Assembly (NCBI GenBank): GCA_002171155.1
Contig: NHHF01000023.1
Span: forward strand, 1 to 10,951
DNA length: 10,951 bases
From: Betaproteobacteria bacterium TMED156
GTDB lineage: Bacteria > Pseudomonadota > Gammaproteobacteria > Burkholderiales > Burkholderiaceae_A
Direction of reading: 5' to 3'
In this document: piece by piece, positions 1 through 6,858 of the stretch
How the letters are laid out: every line of letters starts with the position of its first letter
How positions within the stretch are numbered: position 1 is the first letter of the stretch
Program-made: the position numbers and the translations under genes
The notes under the pieces: model-generated
Database searches by the model: none
What the model was told of the DNA's origin: nothing
What the model saw: only the letters and a program-made list of their open reading frames with translations

Positions 1-2028
1 AAAAATCAAAAAAACTATGAATGGTTAATCTTGTCCTCAGACTTATGTGAATCATGTTTAATTAATTGGAGCTTAGAAGGGGATGTTCTTGGAAAAACTA
101 AAGGCTCAAATTTAACAGACCTTAAATTTAATCATCCATTATGGTCATTAGGCAAAAACTTTCAAAGACACTCAAAAATTATTCCTGCAAGTTATGTGGA
201 TCTTACCTCTGGAACCGGAATAGTACATGCAGCACCCGCTCATGGTTTAGATGACTTTCTCAGTTGTAAATCAAATGGCTTATTAGACAGTGAAATCATA
301 TCACTTGTAAAAGCCAATGGATGTTATGTAGATCAACTGCCTATTTTTGGTGGCATGCACATATCAAAGGCAAATCAAGAAATTATTAAAGAATTAAAGG
401 GATGTGGCTCTTTACTTAGTCAAAAAGACTATGACCACAGTACAATGCATTGCTGGCGGCACAAAACACCAATCATTTTTCGCGCAACCAACCAATGGTT
501 TGTATCGATGGACAAAAAAAATAAAATTAGTGAAAAAAGTCTTAGACAATTAGCCATAGATGGAATCAAATCTACTAAATTTTATCCAGAATGGGGTAAA
601 AGTAGATTAGAGTCAATGATAAAACAAAGGCCTGATTGGACAATATCTAGACAACGTCACTGGGGTGTTCCAATTCCATTTTTCATTGATAATAAATCTG
701 ATGAATTACACCCTGAAACTCCCAAACTGCTTGAAAAAATTGCCAAATTAGTTGAAAAGGGTGGGATTGAGGCATGGCAAAACCTAAAAATTAATGACTT
801 TTTAGGAGATTCTGATGCAAAAAAATACTCGAAATGTTCAGATACTCTTGATGTGTGGTTTGACTCTGGAGCTACTCATCAAACTGTAATTAAAAAATCT
901 CATCGTAACGATATGAAGTTTCCTGCTGACTTATATTTGGAGGGAAGCGATCAACACCGTGGATGGTTTCACTCCTCTTTGCTTAGCAGTTGCATGCTTA
1001 ATGAAGTTCCTCCATACCAAGCCCTCCTTACTCACGGCTTCGTTGTTGATGGCAATGGGAAAAAAATGTCTAAATCTATCGGTAATGTAATTTCGCCACA
1101 AGAAATTAGCAATTCATTAGGTGCGGATATTTTAAGACTGTGGGTGGCATCTTCAGACTACTCACGCGAACTGAATATTTCAAAAATTATTCTCGATAGA
1201 GTAGTAGAGGCATATCGAAGAATTAGAAATACTATGGCATTTTTGTTGGGTAATTTGAAAGATTTCAATTCCTGTAAAGATCGTATTGATGTAGAAAAAT
1301 TAAATGAAATTGACAAGTATATGATCATCATTACTGGCGATTTACAAAGAAAAGTCCTAAAAGATTATGAAACTTATAATTTTCACGCTGCCACAAGTAA
1401 AATTACCAACTTTTGTACCGAGGACCTTGGCTCTTTCTACTTGGATATACTAAAGGATCGTTTATATATAAATCCCAGAGACAGTCATGTTAGAAGGTCT
1501 GCACAAACAGGTATTTGGTACATAACCAATACATTAATAGAACTTCTTTATCCATCTTTGTCATTCACAGCATACGAAGCATGGGGAATCTTTAGTGAAC
1601 AAACAAGTTGTAAAAATAAATCAATACTTTTCTCGCGTAGATCAACAGAACTCCCACTTATAGGAAATGAGAGAAATATACACAAACAATGGTCAAAACT
1701 TCGAAGTATAAGATCAGTTGTACTTAAATCGATAGAAGATCAAAGATCCAAAGGTTTAATTGGTTCATCTTTAGAAGCTTCTGTAAAAATAAATTGTGCG
1801 GAATCTATTTCAAAAGACTTAAGAAACTTCTTGGTTGAATTAAAGTTTATTTTTATTGTTTCTAAAGTATCAGTTTTAGTTAAAGAAAACTGCAGTGAAG
1901 ATTTTTATGAAGTCTTAGTTTCAAAGGTGGTTGACAAAAAATGCGTCAGATGTTGGCACAGAAATAGCTCTGTTGGATCATCCTTTGATCATCCAGAATT
2001 ATGTGATCGATGCCTAAAATTCATATGA
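1..2028 (+). CDS. ileS: Isoleucyl-tRNA synthetase, C-terminal ~675 residues (5' end outside window)
   Basis: Charges tRNA-Ile with isoleucine in the cytoplasm and edits misactivated valine. The frame is open from base 1, and the TTG at 31 is internal, so this is a 5'-truncated view of a gene of usually about 930-960 codons. The N-terminal part with the HIGH motif lies outside. In order I see: the CP1 editing domain with GTGIVHAAPAHGLDDF (from base 211; the Asp of the HGxDD part is the editing residue of the family), the class I core signature TISRQRHWGVPIP, LDVWFDSG (bases 847-870), LEGSDQHRGWF, the ATP-binding KMSKS loop (1063-1077), the helical anticodon-binding region, and a C-terminal zinc finger made of two CxxC pairs (CVRC from 1942, CDRC to 2013). 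All key residues in the visible part look intact. It is the first visible gene of an operon-like run with lspA, coaBC and dut; its stop overlaps the probable lspA start by four bases (ATGA). Confidence 0.97.
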   Translation, partial: KNQKNYEWLILSSDLCESCLINWSLEGDVLGKTKGSNLTDLKFNHPLWSLGKNFQRHSKIIPASYVDLTSGTGIVHAAPAHGLDDFLSCKSNGLLDSEIISLVKANGCYVDQLPIFGGMHISKANQEIIKELKGCGSLLSQKDYDHSTMHCWRHKTPIIFRATNQWFVSMDKKNKISEKSLRQLAIDGIKSTKFYPEWGKSRLESMIKQRPDWTISRQRHWGVPIPFFIDNKSDELHPETPKLLEKIAKLVEKGGIEAWQNLKINDFLGDSDAKKYSKCSDTLDVWFDSGATHQTVIKKSHRNDMKFPADLYLEGSDQHRGWFHSSLLSSCMLNEVPPYQALLTHGFVVDGNGKKMSKSIGNVISPQEISNSLGADILRLWVASSDYSRELNISKIILDRVVEAYRRIRNTMAFLLGNLKDFNSCKDRIDVEKLNEIDKYMIIITGDLQRKVLKDYETYNFHAATSKITNFCTEDLGSFYLDILKDRLYINPRDSHVRRSAQTGIWYITNTLIELLYPSLSFTAYEAWGIFSEQTSCKNKSILFSRRSTELPLIGNERNIHKQWSKLRSIRSVVLKSIEDQRSKGLIGSSLEASVKINCAESISKDLRNFLVELKFIFIVSKVSVLVKENCSEDFYEVLVSKVVDKKCVRCWHRNSSVGSSFDHPELCDRCLKFI

Positions 2029-2537
2029 AAATTAGCGAAAAAATACATCAAATTTTAATCAGAAAACTATTTTTTTTTTCTCTCTTTATAATTTTTTTTG
2101 ATCAGTTAACAAAATTTCTAGTTTTACATAATCTTGATGTTTTTGAACAAATAAAAGTAACATCTTTCTTAAATATTGTGTTAGTTTTTAATACCGGAGC
2201 TGCTTTTAGTATTTTTTCAGATGGCTATCATTGGCAAAGATACATGCTTATTACAGTTTCATTAATCGTAATATTGTTCTTGGTACATTTACTCATTAAA
2301 ACACCAAAAGAAAATAGATTGAATGAATTTGCAATTTATTTAATAATTGCAGGTGCAATTGGCAACCTTATTGATAGAATAAGAATCGGTATGGTGACAG
2401 ACTTTATTGACTTTCACATTGGTAATTACCATTGGCCTGCTTTTAATATTGCTGACAGTGCGATAAGCATTGGGGCAATAACACTAATTTTTTTTGAGAT
2501 TAAAAATTATCTTTCAACCAAAAAACTACAAGAATAA
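2025..2537 (+). CDS. lspA: Lipoprotein signal peptidase (signal peptidase II)
   Basis: Inner-membrane aspartic protease that cuts the signal peptide of diacylglyceryl-modified prolipoproteins just before the lipobox cysteine. From the ATG at 2025 the protein has 170 residues (E. coli: 164), with four hydrophobic segments at about 15-34, 48-66, 73-92 and 104-120 plus a last one near 145-160. Family motifs are present: FFDQLTK (Asp26), VFNTGAAFS (Asn56), GAIGNLIDR (Asn114, Arg118), and the two catalytic aspartates in VTDFIDFH (Asp126) and FNIADSA (Asp144). I prefer the start at 2025 because it makes a classic ATGA overlap with the ileS stop; an in-frame ATG at 2010 would add five residues. Neither has a clear Shine-Dalgarno. 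Codons 15-19 contain a run of ten T bases (2070-2079) encoding Phe residues. The ileS-lspA pairing is common in proteobacteria. A likely client in this window is the putative lipoprotein encoded at 5204-6502. Confidence 0.95.
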   Translation: MKISEKIHQILIRKLFFFSLFIIFFDQLTKFLVLHNLDVFEQIKVTSFLNIVLVFNTGAAFSIFSDGYHWQRYMLITVSLIVILFLVHLLIKTPKENRLNEFAIYLIIAGAIGNLIDRIRIGMVTDFIDFHIGNYHWPAFNIADSAISIGAITLIFFEIKNYLSTKKLQE

Positions 2538-3770
2538 TTGAATAATATATTGCAAAATAAAAAAGTTATCCTTGGTGTAACTGGGGGAGTTGCAATTTAT
2601 AAAAGTTGTGAATTAATTCGTCTTTTCAAAAAAAATGGTTTAGATGTAACTGTTGTAATGACAAAAAGTGCATGCGAATTTGTAAGCCCTAAATTATTTG
2701 AAGCACTTTCTGGAAAACCAGTTTTTTCTGGTATGTGGGGAAAAAACTCAAATTTATCTATGCCTCATATCTCATTGAGTCGAGGTGCAATTGGAATTTT
2801 AATAGCTCCAGCGACCGCAAATATTATGGCAAAAATTGCAAATGGAATTACTGACGACCTGATTACAAATCTATGTCTTGCTAGAAAAATTCCTTTATTA
2901 TTAGCTCCAGCCATGAATGTAGAAATGTGGAACAACCCAGCAACACAAAGAAACTACAGAATATTACAAAATGATGGAGTTTTATTTTGTGAACCTGAAT
3001 ATGGAGATCAAGCATGCGGTGAGATTGGAGTTGGAAGAATGCAGGACCCTGAAAACATCTTGTCTGTGTTCAAAAAATCTTTAGAACAAAATAATAATTC
3101 TAAAGAGTGTTTTGGAATGTCTGTTTTAGTTACCGCTGGTCCAACATTCGAAGCAATTGACCCCATTAGAGGTATTACTAATAGGTCGTCTGGCAAACTT
3201 GGATATGCTATTGCGGAGACTTATAGCGAGTTAGGAGCCAAAGTCTTCTTAATTTCAGGTCCTGTTTCAATTAACTCCAAAACTTCTATTTTAAAAGAAC
3301 ATGTTGAGTCTGCAGATGAAATGTTAAATTCAGTCAGGAAAATTTTAAAAGAAAACAAAATTGATATCTTTTTTTCTGTTGCAGCAGTTGCTGATTGGAA
3401 ACCTACAAAAATTTTCAAAAATAAAATTAAAAAACAATCTCGAAATATTCTTAGTAATATTGCTTGGGTTGAGAATAACGATATACTTGGCGAAATTGGA
3501 AATATTTCGGACAATTCTAGGCCATTTGTTGTAGGATTTGTGGCTGAAACAATGAATAAACACAACTTATTAGAAAGTCTTAAAGAAAAACTAATACTTA
3601 AGAATGCAGATTTTATGGTTGGTACAAATGGTCCAGACACATTTGGAAAAGATGAAGCTGAGATGATTGTCTATTCAAAAAATCAAACTCAAAAAGAGAT
3701 TAGTGGATCAAAAAAACAAATATCTCAAATACTCTTTAACTTGATCCAAAAAGAAATGACTATCATTTAG
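2538..3770 (+). CDS. coaBC: Bifunctional phosphopantothenoylcysteine decarboxylase / phosphopantothenate-cysteine ligase
   Basis: Carries out two steps of coenzyme A synthesis: CTP-dependent joining of cysteine to 4'-phosphopantothenate (CoaB), then FMN-dependent decarboxylation to 4'-phosphopantetheine (CoaC). At 410 residues it matches the usual Dfp length (about 406 in E. coli). The N-terminal CoaC half (about 1-180) shows the flavin-binding ILGVTGGVAIYK, the catalytic His77 in MPHISL, the PAMNVEMW substrate clamp (124-131) and Cys160 in GDQACGEIG. The C-terminal CoaB half (from about 195) shows VLVTAGPTFEAIDPIRGITN, Asn215 followed by RSSGKLG, AAVADW (282-287) and the KIKK lysine motif (296-299). 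The start is probably the TTG at 2538, directly after the lspA stop and in the same frame; a second TTG at 2550 is the only close alternative, and an AAGAA stretch at 2530-2534 is a weak ribosome-binding site. Placement after lspA suggests translational coupling. Confidence 0.97.
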   Translation: MNNILQNKKVILGVTGGVAIYKSCELIRLFKKNGLDVTVVMTKSACEFVSPKLFEALSGKPVFSGMWGKNSNLSMPHISLSRGAIGILIAPATANIMAKIANGITDDLITNLCLARKIPLLLAPAMNVEMWNNPATQRNYRILQNDGVLFCEPEYGDQACGEIGVGRMQDPENILSVFKKSLEQNNNSKECFGMSVLVTAGPTFEAIDPIRGITNRSSGKLGYAIAETYSELGAKVFLISGPVSINSKTSILKEHVESADEMLNSVRKILKENKIDIFFSVAAVADWKPTKIFKNKIKKQSRNILSNIAWVENNDILGEIGNISDNSRPFVVGFVAETMNKHNLLESLKEKLILKNADFMVGTNGPDTFGKDEAEMIVYSKNQTQKEISGSKKQISQILFNLIQKEMTII

Positions 3771-3782
3771 TAGATATTTAAG

Positions 3783-4226
3783 ATGAAAATAAAAGTAAAG
3801 ATATTAGATAGAAAGTTGTCTAAGTTACCATCAAAATCAACACCCGGCTCAGCTGGTGTTGATTTGCGAGCCTGTATTGACAAACCTCTCAAACTTGAAA
3901 AAAATCAAAATCAACTTATATCGACAGGATTATCAATTTTCATTTCGAATCCAGAATGTGCAGGTTTAATATTGCCAAGAAGTGGACTTGGTCACAAACA
4001 TGGTATTGTTCTAGGTAATCTAGTTGGACTTATAGATTCAGACTATCAAGGACCACTGATGGTATCTGTATGGAATAGAAGCACAGCTGCTTACGTCATA
4101 AATCCTTTGGATAGGATTGCACAACTAGTGATAGTATCCATAAAAAAATTTATATTAGATGAAGTGGAGTTTTTTGAAGAGACTGAACGTGGATTAAAAG
4201 GTTTTGGTAGTTCTGGAAAAAACTGA
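3783..4226 (+). CDS. dut: dUTP diphosphatase (trimeric dUTPase)
   Basis: Hydrolyses dUTP to dUMP and pyrophosphate, which keeps uracil out of DNA and supplies dUMP for thymidylate synthesis. The 147-residue protein (E. coli: 151) shows all five motifs of the homotrimeric family: [11 protein letters not shown] (21-30); II, LPRSGLG (64-70); [20 protein letters not shown] (82-98), with the catalytic Asp85 in [18 protein letters not shown] (107-117); [13 protein letters not shown] (134-145), the mobile C-terminal Ser/Gly-rich arm that closes over the substrate. It starts at an ATG 12 bases after the coaBC stop and is the last gene of the plus-strand run. The coaBC-dut neighbourhood is widespread in proteobacteria. 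It meets tal tail to tail with only 20 bases between the stops, so transcripts from the two sides probably share this short termination zone. Confidence 0.97.
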   Translation: MKIKVKILDRKLSKLPSKSTPGSAGVDLRACIDKPLKLEKNQNQLISTGLSIFISNPECAGLILPRSGLGHKHGIVLGNLVGLIDSDYQGPLMVSVWNRSTAAYVINPLDRIAQLVIVSIKKFILDEVEFFEETERGLKGFGSSGKN

Positions 4227-4246
4227 CATTTGCTCTGAGTTGAATC

Positions 4247-5194
4247 CTAAGCAATATCAAGAAGTGTTTTTCCATCTTTATCAAAAGTGAAAATTCCCTC
4301 TTTTAATTTTTCATTAGCCATCTCATTTTGAGTTAACAAATTTAAAAAAATGTCTTTGCTAAAATTATTTGAGTCAGTTTCTACATTAAAGTTAAATTTC
4401 TCTGAGTAGCAATTTTTTATCCAACTACCTAGATTTTTTTGAGGAGGTAATTCCTCTAGTAAGCCAAGAAAATTTGGGCTTATTGTTAATAGGTCTAGAC
4501 CTGAGAGAGAAAAAATCTGTTCAATAGATCTGAAACTGGCACCCATCACCTCGGTTTTATATTTTTTTCGCTTAAACTTACAAAATACTGATCTCACAAA
4601 TTCAACTCCTGGATCATCATCAACAATGTTCCATTTTTTCCCCTTACTTTTCCACCAATCACTAATCCTGCCAACAAAAGGAGAGATTAAAGTAGCTCCA
4701 GCATCAGCACAAGCGAAAGCTTGTACCTCACTAAAAAGTAGAGTTAAGTTACAATTTATTCCCTGTTTTTGTAACTTGCTAGCAGCAACAACTCCTTCCC
4801 ATGTTGCTGGAATTTTTATTAATATTCTCTCAAGTGGTATTCCCCTGTAGGCACAGGATTCAATAATTTTCTTGCCAGCAAGTTCAGTCTGTTCAGTATT
4901 GAAGGCAAGTGATGCATCTACCTCAATAGACACCCTACCAGGAATTACTCTTAAAATTTCCTGAGCAAATGAAACTATAATCTCTCTGGCCCGATCATTT
5001 GGTGGAAGAGAATTAAATTTTTTTGAAACAATAGTGATGAAGTCTTTGTAATTATCATCTTTAGCTGATTTTATAATTAAACTAGGATTGGTTGTTGCAT
5101 CTTGTGATTGAAATCTTCCAATCGACTTGAAATCACTGGAATCCACAACTATTTTGGTGACAATCTTTAATGAGTCTAAAGCATTTTTAACCAT
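4247..5194 (-). CDS. tal: Transaldolase (TalB type)
   Basis: Moves a dihydroxyacetone unit between sugar phosphates (sedoheptulose 7-phosphate and glyceraldehyde 3-phosphate to erythrose 4-phosphate and fructose 6-phosphate) in the non-oxidative pentose-phosphate pathway; cytoplasmic. The 315-residue length matches E. coli TalB (317). The (beta/alpha)8 barrel motifs align well: catalytic Asp19 (IVVDSSD), SQDATTNPSLI (30-40), Glu91-Val-Asp-Ala, the Schiff-base Lys127 in RILIKIPATWEG, NCNLTLLFS (147-155), SPFVGRISDW (171-180), and VMGASFRS (217-224) with the phosphate-binding Arg222. It follows the sulfide dehydrogenase flavoprotein gene after only 9 bases on the same strand, so it is probably co-transcribed as the last gene of the clpS-clpA-cytochrome-flavoprotein-tal unit. 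No clear Shine-Dalgarno precedes its ATG. Nothing looks broken. Confidence 0.96.
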   Translation of the reverse strand: MVKNALDSLKIVTKIVVDSSDFKSIGRFQSQDATTNPSLIIKSAKDDNYKDFITIVSKKFNSLPPNDRAREIIVSFAQEILRVIPGRVSIEVDASLAFNTEQTELAGKKIIESCAYRGIPLERILIKIPATWEGVVAASKLQKQGINCNLTLLFSEVQAFACADAGATLISPFVGRISDWWKSKGKKWNIVDDDPGVEFVRSVFCKFKRKKYKTEVMGASFRSIEQIFSLSGLDLLTISPNFLGLLEELPPQKNLGSWIKNCYSEKFNFNVETDSNNFSKDIFLNLLTQNEMANEKLKEGIFTFDKDGKTLLDIA

Positions 5195-5203
5195 AGCGAA
5201 TAA

Positions 5204-6502
5204 TCACAACAACGTATCTGCCCAAATACTTTTGGCCCAAGAGAAAGCATGTTTCCCCTCAATAAAGGACCCTGTGTCAGATAGCCCTCCGGCATTCAAA
5301 TTTGGCAGCATAGTTTTAAGTTTTTCATCATAATCGTATACTCTTGCTACATGAACTGCAGAATTATTATTTACAAAACTATAACAAGTATTGATCATTT
5401 TACTGGGATTTGGGGAAGTACCGTCGAAGTATTTGATGATCGCGTACGCAACAACTTTTCCGTGCTGGTTTGCCATATGACCTGATTTTGGCATTTTTTC
5501 AGTTGCCAGAGTAGAGTCACCAAGAATATGAATATTTTTGAATTTTACAGATTCTAGTGTCAACCAGTTAACATCACACCATTTGTTATTTGTAGTAATT
5601 AATCCAGTACTTTTGGCTATTTCTCCAGCCCTATTAGGAGGAATTACATTTAAAACATCACCTTTTACTCTGTCACCAAATAGGGAAATCAAAGTTTTTG
5701 AACCTAAATCCAGTTCATTAATTTCTACATTAGGTATGTATTCAATAATATTTTTATATAAATTATCCCAAGCAGAAATGAACAGTTTTTTCTTTGATTG
5801 AATTTGAGGGTTTGCATCAAGAATCAAAACCTTAGATCTAGGTTTATTTAATTTAAAATAATGAGCAACTTGACAAGCTCTTTCATAAGGACCAGGAGGA
5901 CACCTATATGGTGCTCTTGGAACTGAAATAACAAAAACACCGCCGTCAGGCATAGTATTAATTTGTGATTTTAAGGCTAGAGTTTGTGGACCAGCCCGCC
6001 ATGCATGTAATACCCTTTTTCTTGCTCTTAAAGAAAGTCCTTCGATGTTTTCATATTCAAATTCTATTCCAGGCGAAACAATAAGTTTATCAGCAGAAAA
6101 TGATCGCCCTGTTCGAGTACGAATTGACAAATTTACAGGGTCAATGCTAACTACTTCGTCTCTAATTACCTTAATACCCCTTTGTATTAATCCTTGATAG
6201 TTATGAGTAATAAAATCAATATCTTTGTGGCCTCCTAGAACTAAATTACTCATAGGACATGAGTAAAAAAATTGGTTTTTTTCTATAAGTGTAATTTCAA
6301 TTCTACCTCTACTCCAAAGACTCAAATATTTAGCGGCTGTAGCACCTCCAAAACCACCACCAATTACAACAACTGATCCAACCAAATTTTTTTTTGGAAT
6401 TTTTTTTGGTTTCTCAACTGAATAGCAGCCAACTAATGTAGGTAAAGTTGGAAGAGCAATTATCCCGGAGGATTTGATTAAAAAATTTCTTCTGTTTAGC
6501 AT
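5204..6502 (-). CDS. fccB: Flavocytochrome c sulfide dehydrogenase, flavoprotein subunit; probable Tat-exported lipoprotein
   Basis: Periplasmic FAD enzyme that oxidises sulfide and passes electrons to a c-type cytochrome. It aligns along its whole length (432 residues) with my memory of Allochromatium FccB (431). Seen: Rossmann FAD motif VVVIGGGFGGATAAK (44-58); Cys82 in FYSCPMSN, where FccB binds FAD covalently; Cys201 in PYRCPPGPYERA and Cys373 in NTCYS, matching the redox disulfide; a second FAD motif HILGDST; and C-terminal FSWAKSIWADT. The N-terminus reads NRRNFLIK, a twin-arginine motif, then a hydrophobic stretch ending in LVGC, a lipobox match with Cys26 as the acylated residue. A Lys/Pro-rich segment (about 29-40) follows as a possible tether, which the Allochromatium protein lacks. 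The cytochrome gene lies 38 bases upstream and tal 9 bases downstream. Sulfide is the expected substrate by homology; a SoxF-like role in thiosulfate metabolism is an alternative. Confidence 0.92.
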   Translation of the reverse strand: MLNRRNFLIKSSGIIALPTLPTLVGCYSVEKPKKIPKKNLVGSVVVIGGGFGGATAAKYLSLWSRGRIEITLIEKNQFFYSCPMSNLVLGGHKDIDFITHNYQGLIQRGIKVIRDEVVSIDPVNLSIRTRTGRSFSADKLIVSPGIEFEYENIEGLSLRARKRVLHAWRAGPQTLALKSQINTMPDGGVFVISVPRAPYRCPPGPYERACQVAHYFKLNKPRSKVLILDANPQIQSKKKLFISAWDNLYKNIIEYIPNVEINELDLGSKTLISLFGDRVKGDVLNVIPPNRAGEIAKSTGLITTNNKWCDVNWLTLESVKFKNIHILGDSTLATEKMPKSGHMANQHGKVVAYAIIKYFDGTSPNPSKMINTCYSFVNNNSAVHVARVYDYDEKLKTMLPNLNAGGLSDTGSFIEGKHAFSWAKSIWADTLL

Positions 6503-6540
6503 GTTTAAATTATCAACATAGGAATATATATACTTAAAAT

Positions 6541-6858
6541 TTATTGTTTTTCGAAATAATTAGCGATAGATTTTATTTCTTCAGATGTATAACCTTTAGC
6601 AATTTTATGCATTACACTTGATTTGTTCTCAGGTTTAGCAGACTGGACAAAATAATTAATAAGTTTTTCACTATCATATCCGGAAAGAGAAGGCACAATA
6701 CCATACGAGGTTTTATCTGACCCATGACAAGATAGACAAAGGGAAGCTAAATATTTGGTTTGAAGATTTTCAGCAAAAACAAATGGAACATGAAATCCGA
6801 TAAAAACTACAAAAAAAAAATTAGTAAATTGGTTCATCAAAAAACAAAAACTTTTCAA
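6541..6858 (-). CDS. fccA: Monohaem cytochrome c, probable haem subunit of the sulfide dehydrogenase
   Basis: Small exported cytochrome expected to take electrons from the flavoprotein encoded directly downstream. The 105-residue reading has a signal peptide (hydrophobic core about 11-28, likely cleavage after VFA at 29), one haem attachment site CLSCH (41-45), and Met83 in SVMHKIAKGY as the likely sixth haem ligand. The stretch from CLSCHG to YFEKQ resembles the first haem domain of dihaem FccA; no second CxxCH exists, so this is a single-domain form, as known for the Chlorobium-type enzyme. Start is uncertain: a TTG at 6858 directly follows the clpA stop in the same frame and supplies a lysine in the signal n-region, while an ATG at 6837 gives a 98-residue protein without that lysine. 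A T10 run (6811-6820, minus strand) encodes phenylalanines of the signal peptide. The partner assignment rests on adjacency and motif similarity. Confidence 0.87.
   Translation of the reverse strand: MKSFCFLMNQFTNFFFVVFIGFHVPFVFAENLQTKYLASLCLSCHGSDKTSYGIVPSLSGYDSEKLINYFVQSAKPENKSSVMHKIAKGYTSEEIKSIANYFEKQ

Noticed and set aside
31..33. TTG at 31 as the start of ileS
   Set aside because: The frame is open upstream to base 1 with IleS-like residues, so the gene begins outside the window.
3221..3640. 139-codon open frame antisense to coaBC (also shorter ones at 3008-3196 and 3345-3563)
   Set aside because: It lies wholly inside a well-supported coaBC gene, has the Phe/Ser/Ile-rich composition of antisense AT-rich DNA, and shows no recognisable domain.
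4230..4254. Possible hairpin TTGCT / AGCAA between dut and tal as a shared terminator
   Set aside because: Only 5 bp with a 15-base loop, no T-run on either side, and it runs into the tal coding end.
6503..6540. Gap between the cytochrome and flavoprotein genes as remains of a second haem domain
   Set aside because: Only 38 bases with no CxxCH codons in any frame; too short to hold a recognisable remnant.
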